Assembly (NCBI GenBank): GCA_916700875.1
Contig: CAKAKS010000031.1
Location: 3,848,477-3,912,476 of the forward strand
Reading direction: 5' to 3'
Origin: Sebastes aleutianus
Lineage: Eukaryota; Chordata; Actinopteri; Perciformes; Sebastidae
DNA: 64,000 nucleotides
This document shows positions 32,570-43,850 of this stretch, piece by piece; the first letter of the stretch is position 1; every line of letters starts with the position of its first letter. Both the position numbers and the translations under genes were made by a program. Below the pieces are notes generated by a model. It saw nothing but the letters and a program-made list of their open reading frames with translations, had not been told where the DNA came from and made no database searches.

Positions 32570-33125
32570 GCGACTCCTCTACCAGTCATGAGGAGACTCT
32601 ATAGAGCGCTGCAGGGATGACGTATTTTTGTAGGCCAACCAGGAAGTTAGAATCACCCTGGTTCCCTCAACAAAAAGCCAATGGGAGTTTTCCATTGAGT
32701 GTTGGATTATTGCAGAAAATGACTTACACGTTTTGTTAAGCAAGATAATCTTCACAATCGGCAGAGGTAAAAAGCTGACGTTAGGGTATAAACGAACTAC
32801 AACACTGTCGCATGAGCGTGAGTATACACAACGAGGCTGTAACGGCGGACGAATCGGCGTGATGACGTCTAGTAGTCTCATTTAGCCACTTGTTCGCAAC
32901 CGCCTTTTTTAACACACGTAAAACATTCAAAATTCACGAGTGGGATATTTACTGATGGATTTTATATCGTAGAACAAACCGTTCAAATTTCTTCAGCTTT
33001 TGTTATCCACAGACCTTATTTCTGCCATCTAACTAAAAACACATTGACTTCCAGACGAGGGAACCGGAAGTGCTAAAATGCTAACTCATTTCCGGATTTT
33101 AGGACTCATTCCTGCACCACTCTAT
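32570..33125 (-). repeat. MITE family B, inverted partial copy
   Basis: CCAACCAGGAAGTTAGAATC, then TTGGATTATTGCAGAAAATG and AGCAAGATAATCTTCAC are the reverse complement of the 5690-5860 segment. GAACCGGAAGTGCTAAAATG near 33060 inverts the 5415-5440 segment. The ends of the element are missing. Confidence 0.6.
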
Positions 33126-33176
33126 TAGCTCTTCTCAATCTCTAATTATTGAGTCCTTCACAGTTCTTTTCAATCT

Positions 33177-33792
33177 TATTACCTCCGCCAAGGTCGAAGG
33201 CCTAGGAAGGAGGTTATGTTTTCACCGGCGTTTGTTTGTTGGTTTGTCCGGTAGCAGGATTGCTCCAAAAGTCTGCGATGGATTTTAATGACATTTTTTG
33301 GAGGGGTGGGGTGTGGTACAATGAACAATCCATTAGATTTTGGTGGCGATCCGGATCGTGATCCGGCTTCAGAAATTCTTTTAAGGATTACAATCAGCCA
33401 GAATATTAAGACCACCGGGTATAACACATGCGCAGTGTAACTGATGACGCGTTGATGACGCATGACCCCGCCTCCTTCCTTCAGAGAGAGAGACAGAGAG
33501 AGTGGGGGGTGGAAGGAGGGAGGAACAACTGTAGAATCAGCGTTTTTTCACATTAAACTCACTGAAATTACAGTTGAGTTGGACCAAAGCACACTTTCTG
33601 ATTGTTGGAAAGAGTAACGATGACGGTTTAGGTGAGTTTTACTTTGTTTCTGTCCAGTTTGAATGAAGTGTTTTACGATACTCCGCTACATACAGCTGAT
33701 CTCAACATAAACAAAAATACACATGGATGATGGCGCAGGCTGAACGGAGAGGGGGGCGGAGGTCTGAGCTCTCCGAGTGCCATTCTAGTTCG
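33177..33792 (+). repeat. Dispersed repeat family D, copy 2 (no minisatellite expansion)
   Basis: It begins TTATTACCTCCGCCAAGGTC and ends GGCGGAGGTCTGAGCTCTCC then GAGTGCCATTCTAGTT. It aligns along its length with 11712-12538. The GTTTGTTGG array is only two or three units long here. Confidence 0.75.
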
Positions 33793-33910
33793 TATATATT
33801 ATTATTTTCTGGATTTTCATTTGTACTTTTCTTTAATTTACACTTGTAGCTATATTGCTGTTTAAAAGATAAAACTGGCAATATTATATTGTTCTTATTG
33901 TTAATAAATT

Positions 33911-34486
33911 AAAGGTGCAGTGTGTTGGATTTTGCGGCATCTAGTGGTGAGGTTGCAGATTGCAACCAACTGAAACTTCTCCCGTGTGCCAAGCGTGTAG
34001 GAGATTTACGGTGGCCGATGCAAAAAAAGCAAAAACGCGAATGGCCCTCTCTAGAGCCAGTATTTGGTTTGTTCGTTCTGGGCTACTGTAGAAACATGGT
34101 GGCTGGCTACGTGAAGAGGTTGTGTCTAGAATGGAACCAGCAAATTGGGGAAACCTTTGCGAGATGGATAAGGTTAGGCATTGATATGGAATAATTAAGG
34201 TTAAGCATTGGCCTCTAATAGTTAAGGTTTGGATAAGTCGTCAGGCAGCAAGAGGTTTTGCAAGTTTTTGCAAGTTTTTGCAGATCTCAGATCAGATTTC
34301 GCAATTTGCTGGTTACCTTCTAGTAGACATGTCCCCATGAAGAGGACCTGCTCCCTATGTAGATATAAACGGCTCATTCTAAGGTAAAGAAACAGGTTTC
34401 TTATTTTCAGGTGATTATACAATACAGAAAACATACTTATTAATATTCCATTTCTCCCAATAGATCCCCCTAAATGCCACACATCA
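33911..34486 (+). repeat. MITE family E copy interrupted by a smaller element
   Basis: TTAAAGGTGCAGTGTGTTGG, then GGCATCTAGTGGTGAGGTTG, TCTCTAGAGCCAGTATTTGG, AACATGGTGGCTGGC and GTGAAGAGG, then the insertion, then AGAGGACCTGCTCCC and TATAAACGGCTCATTCTAAG. It ends AAATGCCACACATCAAT near 34486. The break falls inside a phrase that is continuous in the other copies. Confidence 0.8.
34120..34337. mobile_element. Nested hAT-like MITE with 8-bp target duplication
   Basis: The 218-bp insert is flanked by TGAAGAGG at 34112-34119 and TGAAGAGG at 34338-34345. Its ends are imperfectly inverted: TGTCTAGAATGGAACCAGCA on the left, against TGTCTACTAGAAGGTAACCA then GCAAATTGCG reading inward from the right. 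Eight-base duplications are a hallmark of hAT transposons. It also carries a duplicated TTTTGCAAG run near 34255-34285. Confidence 0.75.
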
Positions 34487-36299
34487 ATACTTTTTGACTC
34501 CCCTACCCCGTCTGTGGCAAGAAACCTTTTCAAACTGCTCACTAATATTTATTCTGAGCATCAGGGCTACATTATATAAGATGAGGCACAATAGGACAAT
34601 AACTAACTCTCAGTGGCTTTGGAAACTCTTTGTATCCCACCAACATTTAATCATTGGGTCAAATGAATTTATGAATTTTGAATTAAGTCATTGAAATGGA
34701 AGAGGGTACACAGCTATGCTGGACAGCAACAATAGCAGTTCTTTAACACCCCTTCTGAACTGCACCTCCATTAGAACTCGTTCTCAAAGGATTGCAAAGT
34801 GCTCTACTGTGTTGCTTCATTTTCAGTTCATCACCAGGTATATAATATTAGCACATTAAGCACGTAGGTAAGGGATTCAAATTAATCTTTAGTCTACAGC
34901 GTAAGCAGGAGGATGATATTGTCCCTTTCGGTACAGGCTCAGAGAATCACTGCAGATATATGGAGGAGAGTGACTCACAAGTCTTAAGACAAGTTTGGGA
35001 TTTAACCACCGGTGGCTTTAATGAGAACTGTGGAAAGTCGGGATAATGGTGATGTAGAGAAGACAGAGGGGCTGATAAGGTAAAGCGATACTATACTGGG
35101 ATCTAATCATTGATCCTATGACGTGTCTCCACAAATGAAACGCTTCAGCATTAGCTTCTGGATGTCTTGTTGGACTGCCGCCTCTAGTGTCTGTGCTATC
35201 CTCGTCACATTCCTGAGCTCTCCGATCACAGCTATATTTACTTGACTCAGAGTCTGTGAGCATGTTGCTGTGTCTCCCTACATGCATCCACCTGTCCCTA
35301 TTTGTAATACCAGATAATCACTGTGCCACCAGATGTTACTATTAATACTCCCGTGGTGCCAATGTTAGAGTTGTGATAGCTCTCCGTCATTCTTTGTGAT
35401 CTCTGGGACAATACTAAGGTTTATTAGCCACTGATCCACAGAAATATACTAAAGACATCCGCCTTTACCAGGATTGACTTCTATATAACTTTGTTGTTTG
35501 GAGCAGGACTTAGTTTATACTTTATATCACTACTTTCCACCTCCTTGATTTTCAAAGTTACAGTACTTGCAACAGTGTCTGAAATTAGCACCCGCAACCC
35601 GCCAAATGCGGGTAAGTTGTTGGCAGTGGCGGGTCAAATCGTCAGGCCATCCGCCACTTTGGCAGGCAGGGAAAACGCTAGTGATGGGAATAGAGAACCG
35701 TAGATGTCCGATTCCTTGGCATCTCATGCCCCCGTGACTACGATTCCTTTGTAACGATTCTTTCCGGTACGCATGCTCAATGACGCATTCTCACGCTGTA
35801 TCATGTTTCAGTTTGTTTGGGCCCGGAGTGCTCAAAAGCACGGCACTACTACTAAACCTGAAGGGGACGCACCCTATTTTTTCTCCTGATAATGCGACAC
35901 TGTGAACAACAAATCTGTGTTGAAGTCAGCAGGAGGAGAGTTAGTAACGTTACCCGTTACATTATGAGACGTTCAAGTAAAAGTTACAACGTTATCGTTA
36001 TGTGTTCAAATGTTCTTTTGTAAAATTCAGTTTTTGGCGACAATCTTCCACCCTCCCAGCCCCGAAAAACAGGGCTCCCCCGGAAGCCACGGTGTAATTC
36101 CAACACTGTAATTTACCGTGCAAATAATGTTTTTCATGAAAAATATATTGAACATTGAATGACACCACATCTAAAATGTTATTCCTTCATTTAGCGCAGA
36201 GATTTCAAAGGTGGCAGATAAAATTTCTGAGTGGCAGACAAAAAAAAAACTTGCCTGCCACACAGTGACAGGAAGTGAAAAAAGTAAACATGGGAGTTT
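34487..36299. other. Intergenic, no gene
   Basis: No coding signal. Around 35575-35690 the phrase CACCCGCAACCCGCC then AATGCGGGTAAG, and near 36195-36260 GGTGGCAGATAAAATTTCTG, look like remnants of dispersed repeats that I cannot name. Confidence 0.35.
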
Positions 36300-36560
36300 A
36301 ATTCTTTTCAGTCACCTTTAATTTTACTGGGGCTTTCCTCGACCAAAGAAATTCTTTGTCGACTAATCAATAAGTTGATTTAATCGACAGAAAAAGCACC
36401 ACTTTAAATCTGGTGTTTATCAGAGATGTGCTCAGAAGTTTTCTTGGTAATAAGTCATTCAGCGTGAAAAAAGCATAAATAACGACTAATCGACTAAAGA
36501 AACCTAGTCGACTGAGACCAAAACGACCGATTAGTCGACTAAGAGGGGGCAGCAATACAT
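36300..36560 (-). repeat. hAT-like MITE (TAGTCGACTAAGAGGGGGCAGC end)
   Basis: GGGGCTTTCCTCGACCAAAG, then TTTAATCGACAGAAAAAGCA and AATAACGACTAATCGACTAA. It ends TTAGTCGACTAAGAGGGGGC. The same family appears in the other orientation at 51655-51925, starting GCTGCCCCCTCTTAGACTAA. Confidence 0.65.
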
Positions 36561-36737
36561 TTTAGTGGAATAAATGACAGAATTCAAAAACATTTGTGAT
36601 TGCAAATCTTTAACCTATCAATGAAAAATGGGAGAGTCTGACGTAAAGCACGGCTTCTGATCATTATCTGAAATGGTTTATGCGGTGTCGACAAAGACCA
36701 GGACTGAATACTTTCTGAAAGCACTGACTGTGCTGCA

Positions 36738-38362
36738 TACAGACGTAGGCAAAGTTGTTGGTAACGTTCCGTTAAAGAGAGAAAAACCCACAATGGTCAC
36801 TGAAATAACTTGAAACTGACAAAAGTAATAATAAATAAAAATTTACTGAAAATTAACTAATGAAAATCAGATATTGCTTTTGAATTGTGGTTCAACAGAA
36901 TCATTTTAAAAAACAAACTGATGAAAGTGGCCTGGACAAAAATGATGGTACCCCTAGAAAAGATTGAAAATAATTTGACCATAGGGACATATTAAACTAA
37001 GGTGTGTCCTGTAATTAGCATCACAGGTGTCTTCAAACTTGTAATCAGTCAGTCTGCCTATTTAAAGGGTGAAAAGTAGTCACTGTGCTGTTTGGTGTCA
37101 TGGTGTGTACCACACTGAACATGGACCACAGAAAGCTAAGGAGAGAGTTGTCTCAGGAGATCAGAAAGAACATTATAGACCTTCATGTTAAAGGTAAAGG
37201 CTATAAGACCATCTCCAAGCAGCTTGACGTTCCTGTGACTACAGCTGCACATATTATTCAGAAGTTTAAGGTCCATGGGACTGTAGCCAACCTCCCTGGA
37301 CGTGGCCGCAAGAGGAAAATTGATGACATATTGAAGAGACGGATAATACGAATGGTAACCAAAGAGCCCAGAACAACTTCCAAAGAGATTAGAGGTGAAC
37401 TCCAAGGTCAAGGTACATCAGTGTCAGATCGCACCATCCGTCACTGTTTGAGCCAAAGTGGACTTAATGGAAGACAACCGAGGAGGACACCAAATCATAA
37501 AAAAGCGAGACTGGAATTTTCCAAAATGCATATTGACAAGCCACAAAGCTTCTGGGAGAATGTCCTTTGGACAGATGAGACAAAACTGGAGCTTTTTGGC
37601 AAGTCACATCAGCTCTATGTTCACAGACGCAAAAATGAAGCATCCAAAGAAAAGAACACTGTACCTAATGTGAAACATGGAGGAGGCTCGGTTATGTTAT
37701 GGGGCTGCTTTGCTGCATCTGGCACAGGGTGTCTTGAATCTGTGCAGGGTGCAATGAAATCTCAAGACTATCAAGGCATTCTGGAGCGAAATGTGCTGCC
37801 CAGTGTCAGAAAGCTTGGTCTCAGTTGCAGGTCATGGGTCCTCAAACAGGATAATGACCCAAAACACAGCTAAAAACACCCAAGAATGGCTAAGAACAAA
37901 ACATTGGACTATTCTGAAGTGGCCTTCTATGAGCCCGGATCTAAATCCTATTGAACATCTGTGGAAGGAGCTGAAACATGCTGTCTGGAGAAGGCACCCT
38001 TCAAACCTGAGACAGCTGGAGCAGTTTGCTCACGAGGAGTGGGCCAACATACCTGTCGACAGGTGCAGAAGTCTCATTGAGAGTTACAGAAATCACTTGA
38101 TTGCAGTGATTGCCTCAAAAGGTTGTGCAACAAAATATTAAGTTAATGTTACCATCATTTTTGTCTAGGCCAGTTTCATTAGTTTGTTTTTTTAAATGAT
38201 TCTGCTGAACCATAATTCAAAAACAATATCTGATTTTCATTAGTTAATTTTCAGTGAATTTTTATTTATTATTACTTTTGTCAGTTTCAAGTTATTTCAG
38301 TGACCATTGTGGGTTTTTCTCTCTTTAACGGAACGTTACCAACAACTTTGCCTACGTCTGTA
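36738..38362 (+). mobile_element. Tc1/mariner-type transposon with 213-bp inverted terminal repeats
   Basis: The element is 1.62 kb. The left repeat 36738-36950 starts TACAGACGTAGGCAAAGTTG and ends GACAAAAATGATGGTA. The right repeat 38150-38362 is its near-perfect reverse complement, ending CTACGTCTGTA. Long repeats with an inner copy of the end motif are the IR/DR type of fish Tc1 elements. TA borders at both ends fit the TA target. The single gene inside is frameshifted. The arms differ at only a few positions, suggesting a relatively young copy compared with neighbouring MITEs. Confidence 0.92.
37121..38141 (+). pseudogene. Tc1-type transposase, frameshifted
   Basis: The frame from ATG 37121 (MDHRKLRRELSQEIRKNIID) has two helix-turn-helix parts (KGYKTISKQLDVPVTTAAHI and TSKEIRGELQGQGTSVSDRT) joined by the AT-hook-like GRGRKRK. 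It then has the catalytic WTDETK and QDNDPKH. Reading stops at 37873. The rest continues in another frame: AKNTQEWLRTKHWTILKWPS, then PDLNPIEHLWKELK with the third catalytic residue E, to the stop at 38141. The break is at about 37868-37872 and is consistent with loss of two bases. All three DDE residues are still encoded, but in two frames. The total would be about 340 residues, normal for Tc1. Confidence 0.92.
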
Positions 38363-38819
38363 TGTCTGTTATGAAATGACCAGAGACTGATGAGGCCACA
38401 AACTGCCCCGTGTTTGGATCCCCGTGTGGTTTCAACGATGTAATATCCTGTTTGGCCCGTTGGATTCTCAGTCAACACAAACAGGACAAATGAACGGAGA
38501 GAGAAACAATGAAAGATTTCTACTAAGCGACTCTTTCCTCCGGTCACAAGATGTGACGTCCCTGTTGATCGTATCAGTCACAGGGTCTCTGCAGGCGTCT
38601 CCAAGTTACACTTAAGACTTGTAAGGAGCTTTTTAATACCACATTAAATGCTATTTAATATCCATTTTATGATCATATCAACCACAGCAAGTAAGTAAGA
38701 TGTTTTTAGTACTTCCCAGCAGTATATAACAACTATTAAATAATGCAACCTGATAGAAGTGGCAGAAAATGAGTGGACTCAATAATAATAATAATAATAA
38801 TTCTAAATAAAGATATCAC

Positions 38820-39474
38820 CATGAAACTTCCCCAGTTGATTACTTACATTATGACAATTATTTTTTTGTATTACATGTTTACTGAAATTTTATATTTAAT
38901 TATGCAAATGAGGCATTATCTTATTAAATATGGTGTAATTTGCATACATTTACAGAACAGAAATCTGAACATTGGATAAAGCCAGGTTCAAAATGATTGT
39001 TTAATTTTGTTGACATGTTGGAGTCAAACGTTTTTACAGTGGGAATTTTGGATATCTCTTTTTATCGCTCCATAAATCAGAATGTACTGACATCCATAAA
39101 AAAATCAATTTCCGCCATGTTTTTAAGGAATAAAACGTTCTATAAATCAGGCTATGAATGATATATGAACAAACCCCTCAGTAAAAACCTTCAGACTATA
39201 GACAGGAATGAAACAGGGATGTTTGGTGGATGTAAGTGCTACTGAAGTGAAGATTTCTGGTTAAGAGTCTCTCATTTTGAATAAACAGCCTTTAATGATA
39301 TGGATTGTAAAATTCCATACATTATTCACTACTGGTGGATAGGGTAAAAAATGTAACTAAAAGATTTGACCATGAAAATTCCCCAGTTTATTACTTACAT
39401 TAGGACAAATATTTTTTGTATTACACGTTTTCTGATATGTTATGTTTAAATATGCAAATGAGGCATTATGTAAT
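38820..39474 (+). repeat. Pair of direct repeats of about 100 bp
   Basis: 38820-38915 (ATGAAACTTCCCCAGTTGAT, TACTTACATTATGACAATTA, TGCAAATGAGGCATTAT) recurs at 39371-39468 (ATGAAAATTCCCCAGTTTAT, TACTTACATTAGGACAAATA, TGCAAATGAGGCATTAT). Spacing is 550 bp. They may be two units of a larger tandem or two ends of one element. Confidence 0.75.
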
Positions 39475-40934
39475 GCTAGTTTTGGGTGAATTTAGGAGAA
39501 TTCTACAGACACAAATAGACAAAGTAGTAAAATAAACACCTAAATGTGTATTTTGGATGTTTTCTTTCCACTAGTCTGAAAGAAGACATGTTACAGAAGC
39601 AAAGAAAATCTCAAAATTGACCATAAAAAAATGCCTGAGGTGTCTCACCTTAGACTTTTCAAGACCTGCAGACAATATTATGTCATTATTAATTTAAACG
39701 TAATGCTTCACGTATATCAAGATAAATCAATGTTGCGCTTAACCAGGCACTCACATCGAAACCCCTACAGTTATGTAAGAGATTAGTGTTAAAACAACAT
39801 CAGGACGACATCTGGACTGTCAGACTAAAAGCCTTAAATAAGGACAACAACTACTTACAGTACACAGTATATAATAGTGTATTCTTCCATTTAAATTAAT
39901 GATAGCAATTAAACACTGAACATCCCACAAGCGGGAACAAGGGCACTTATAGGCAAACTTTAATTGCCATCAGCGTAATTACGGCGTGTGATGTAGTTGG
40001 AAGCTACACCTCCCACACTCTGCCAAGGCTTTTGTAATGAACGCAGACATCACAAGAGGCTCCTGAGGGGGAAAGCATTTAGATCTCTACACACAATTAT
40101 AAAGTGAACTACTTTATGAGAAGTTAAACTAAACACCTCATCTGACCTGTGCCTGCATTGTCCATAATTCATTTCTGTGAATATTAATACCTTCACCCAC
40201 ATTAATAAAACATAAGACTTAGTCCTCTTTCATTACTTTAATTTCTCTCTCTCTCTGTGCAGTTGCACAATTTAAAGCAGCTTACAAAAGGTTGAGTAAG
40301 GGCAGGTCTAAAATAGGTGGAAAAGACATTTTTTGAATAATTTCAATTGCAGACTCATTTTTCTAAAGACAAATTGATCTTTACACCACCAGGGTGCTAT
40401 TGTCCCGGGTGAAGATATGCTGCCACGTAGGTGATATATGCTCACGGCTGATGAATCCCCTCCCCATCTAATCTCTCACGTGGTTTTCTGACCGTTGAGA
40501 AATGTCAAAAACATCAAAACATTTCATGAAGATTGATAGCAGTGAGGACAACATGTGAAACATTCTTCAACGCCACTTTGCTTAAACAAAATTCATGTGT
40601 GTGGACTGACATGTCACACCGCTGTGTCATGTGTAGCACCTCCATATATCTCAACAACAAGCCATTCAGTGGCTTCCTCGAACAAAAAATGCACTTGGAA
40701 CCACTTTCTAGCTCCTTTAATAAAGGGTTCATTAGTTGTGACTTTATTAATAGTCAATCAATCATTTGTTATGTTTTACAGATGAGTTACAAAGTATTAA
40801 TGACGACACATTTTGGGTTGCCAAAATCCTAATGGCTGGCATTAACCTCTCTCTTTTTTGTAATAATGTATTTGTGATAAATGTAGGTTATCTATGAGTA
40901 AATTCTCATGGGTTTTCACTTTCCTAATAATCAT
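39475..40934. other. Intergenic, no recognised feature
   Basis: No splice-supported coding sequence and no repeat family identified. Confidence 0.35.
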
Positions 40935-40974
<40 letters not shown>

Positions 40975-41008
40975 TGTATATATATATATATACATATATA
41001 CATATACG

Positions 41009-41040
<32 letters not shown>

Positions 41041-41439
41041 CATATATATATATATGTATATATATATACATATATACATATATGTATATGTATATATATA
41101 TACATATATGTATATATATACACACATATATGTATATATATATACATATACATATATATATGTATATACATATATACATATATATATACATATATATATG
41201 TATATACATATATATATATGTATATACATATATACATATATACATATATATACATATATACATATATATATACATATATATATACGTATATATATATACG
41301 TATATATATACATATATACATATATGTATATATATACATATATATATGTATATATACGTATATATATATATACATACATATATACGTATATATATATACA
41401 TATATATACGTATATATATATATATATACACATATATAA
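40935..41439. repeat. 500-bp (TATATACATATATGTA)n-like microsatellite
   Basis: Almost uninterrupted alternating pyrimidine/purine sequence built of TA, CA, TG and CG steps. It is self-complementary at many scales because TATACATA and TATGTATA units are interleaved. It produces long Tyr/Ile-rich open frames in four phases on both strands, all artefacts. Confidence 0.95.
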
Positions 41440-41497
41440 CAGTGAGACAAGGATTTGTTCACAACCTGGCAACACAAAAGGTGTTCTTATTAACGTT

Positions 41498-41598
41498 AAA
41501 GGTGCAGTGTGTTGGATTTGGCGGCATCTAGCAGTGAGGTTGCAGATTGCAACCAACTGAAACTTCTCCCTAAGCCAAGCGTGTAGGAGAACTACGGT
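41498..41598 (+). repeat. MITE family E, 5' fragment
   Basis: TTAAAGGTGCAGTGTGTTGG, then GGCGGCATCTAGCAGTGAGG, TTGCAGATTGCAACCAACTG and AGCGTGTAGGAGAACTACGG. The remainder of the family E sequence is absent; a different repeat follows. Confidence 0.7.
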
Positions 41599-41629
41599 GG
41601 GTACGACGGAGTATTAGAAACAACAACGA

Positions 41630-41742
41630 CTGAGATTTCGAGAATAAAGTCATAACTTTATGAGAAAAGTCGTAAACTTACAAGAATAAAGTCATAACTT
41701 TATGAGAAGAGTCGTAAACTTACAAGAATAAAGTCATAACTG
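41630..41742 (+). repeat. Short tandem repeat (AGAATAAAGTCATAACTTTATGAG)
   Basis: Three units of about 50 bp: GAGAATAAAGTCATAACTTT, ATGAGAAAAGTCGTAAACTT, ACAAGAATAAAGTCATAACT and so on. It lies between a family E fragment and a family B fragment. Confidence 0.75.
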
Positions 41743-42260
41743 AAATACACACAACCTTATTCAGAAATTGTGCGTTTGAAACAAGCCGTTAGGATTTCTG
41801 TCCATTTGTGATGTCACAAATATACAATATTTAGACAATTACACGGCTTTAAACGTAAACATTCTAAATGTGTCCCAGTTTATTTCCTGTTGCAGTGGAT
41901 GTAAACAACATCAGCTGACAGGAAGTACACATGGACCCAAACTGTTACCTAGCAATGCAATTTCATTCCATCTATCCATCTATGTAATGTTCATAGATGT
42001 TTTACAAACAAGGCTCATGTTACACAGTGTGAATCATTTTGAAACATTTTCTAACTGAGCTAAAGCCAAGAAACTAGAACAGACTGGATCCTTAGTACCT
42101 ACGTCGGCTGTCATACTCTGCACATGGCCTACGATTCCTATGCTTATCCTCTTTGACCAATCAGAAAGAAAGCCATTGGTTACGGGTAGTTTGGCCACAT
42201 GCCTGTTAAAACAAACATAGTATACTAATCTAATGACAACGACCTGTCAGAGCAGACCAG
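41743..42260 (-). repeat. MITE family B, inverted partial copy
   Basis: TTATTCAGAAATTGTGCGTT, then TGAAACAAGCCGTTAGG, GTGATGTCACAAATATACAA and CAGCTGACAGGAAGTACACA reverse-complement the right half of the 12786-13283 copy. The terminal TTAA-side repeats are not recognisable. Confidence 0.6.
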
Positions 42261-42785
42261 AGAGCTGTATGACAAACATGCCACATGGCTAAAAAAAAAA
42301 GGTAAAATCTCATATCGTTTACGGTATGAGATTGAATCATTTGCAATGTCTCATCAGCAGACCTTTAGATTTTATTGATGACCGAAAACAGGAGGGGAAA
42401 AGGGATCATTTTTGGGGCAGATATGGATTTAGTTAATTTATAAACCCTAAATTTGGGCAGTACAACACATCTGCTGACACCAGCGTGTTTTAATATGCAT
42501 TCAAATGCAAGACGCTTGCTTAGTGAAAAGGGGGAAAGTCCTAGATTCAGCAAATAAGAGAATTAAATACCTTAAGTGTTGAGATTCAAGAGCTCAGACT
42601 GAAATACTCTCAGAGGGATATTGATGAAATAATTAAAGTCTTCTGCTGCAAAACAGATTCCAAGAATGATATCAAAACCACTGCAATCAAATTATACTTC
42701 AAGAGGTCGGATAAGATAACAACTTAGTTACTTTTGGGATCAGTTCTGATAAAGTTGATGAAACCTGAGTGATGACTGAGACCTT
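42261..42785. other. Intergenic, no recognised feature
   Basis: No gene or named repeat seen. Confidence 0.35.
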
Positions 42786-43526
42786 AAAGCTGCAGTGGGT
42801 AGAAACGGAGCAAATATGATTACAAAAAGTTATTTTTATAAAACGGTCACTATATCCTGAGAGTAGTGCATGAGACAGGTAATCTGAAAAAAATCATTTG
42901 TCTGTGTCCTCCGGTGCTCCTAACGGCATTTGCAAGATTTCACAGACCGGAAAAAAACAACCAATCAGAGCTGATCTGGAGCCTTACCGTCTCTGGGCAG
43001 CTGTCAATCACTCATAAACTCCGATCAAACGGTCAAACTAGGCAGCGCTGATCAAATATGAATCAATATTCTGTTACTGTAATGTCTATTTCTTACGTAA
43101 AATGTTTTCAGAAACATCCTGTAGTGTACTGTTTAACTGTAGAATGAGAAAGTTTGTGTCACAGCCGCCATGTTCAGATCAGTTGAGGAAATACCAAGCA
43201 CCGCCCACCAGCCGGAACACACTTTCTCATCAGAGAAATAGGCATTACAGTAACAGAATATTCATTCATATTTTATCAGCGCTGCCTAGTTTGATCGTTT
43301 GATCGGAGTTTGCGAGTGATTGACAGCTGCCTCCGTTGAATGAACAGCCAATAGGAACGCTCTCTCTCTCTGAAATGACCTGTGATTGGTCAAAGTCTCC
43401 CGTCAGGGGATAGATTTTTTAAAGCCTGAAAACAGAGCCATGAGGAGGAGCAGAAGTCTAGTTTACACTCCGAACACTTGAATTACAATATGCTGAAAGG
43501 TTATTATGGAATTTTTGCCCAATGAT
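42786..43526 (+). repeat. MITE family A, full-length copy
   Basis: It runs from TTAAAGCTGCAGTGGGTAGA to GGAATTTTTGCCCAATGATA. The interior is GTAGTGCATGAGACAGGTAA, ATTTGCAAGATTTCACAGAC, AATATGAATCAATATTCTGT and GGAAATACCAAGCACCGCCC. The phrase GATCAAACGGTCAAACTAGG near 43022 recurs inverted near 43286, so the copy contains an internal partial palindrome. It is directly followed by another MITE. Confidence 0.75.
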
Positions 43527-43850
43527 AAAGGGATAGTTTGGGTGTTTTGAAGTGGGGTTGTATGAGGTTTTGTATGTGTTCTGCGAGCTAAAAATCAGTT
43601 TTTTTTCAATGCGTACACTCAAACGGATATTGATTTATTTTTTACGTGGGCTTTTCTTTTAGGTGGTTAATATATGTTTTTTCTGCCGTCCCCGTCCACA
43701 GCAGCCCATTGCTTTGCTCCCGTGTGGTAACTCCTGTTTGCTTCTCCAAACCGGGGATGTGCCGACTTTCATTTACTGTGGTTGAGACACTGACTATGGA
43801 AAAGTACCTCATACAACCCCTACTTCAAAACACCAAAACTCTCCTTTGAA
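43527..43850. mobile_element. 320-bp MITE with about 40-bp terminal inverted repeats
   Basis: The left end is AAAGGGATAGTTTGGGTGTT then TTGAAGTGGGGTTGTATGAG. The right end is CTCATACAACCCCTACTTCA then AAACACCAAAACTCTCCTTT. Read inverted, the two agree over about 41 bp with few differences. The interior is noncoding. It abuts the family A copy with no intervening bases that I can assign. Confidence 0.85.

Noticed and set aside
40842..41560. Overlapping open frames of 165-211 codons on both strands, rich in Tyr, Ile and Met
   Set aside because: They are all translations of the TATACA/TATGTA microsatellite. Open frames occur in several phases of both strands because the repeat lacks stop codons in those phases.
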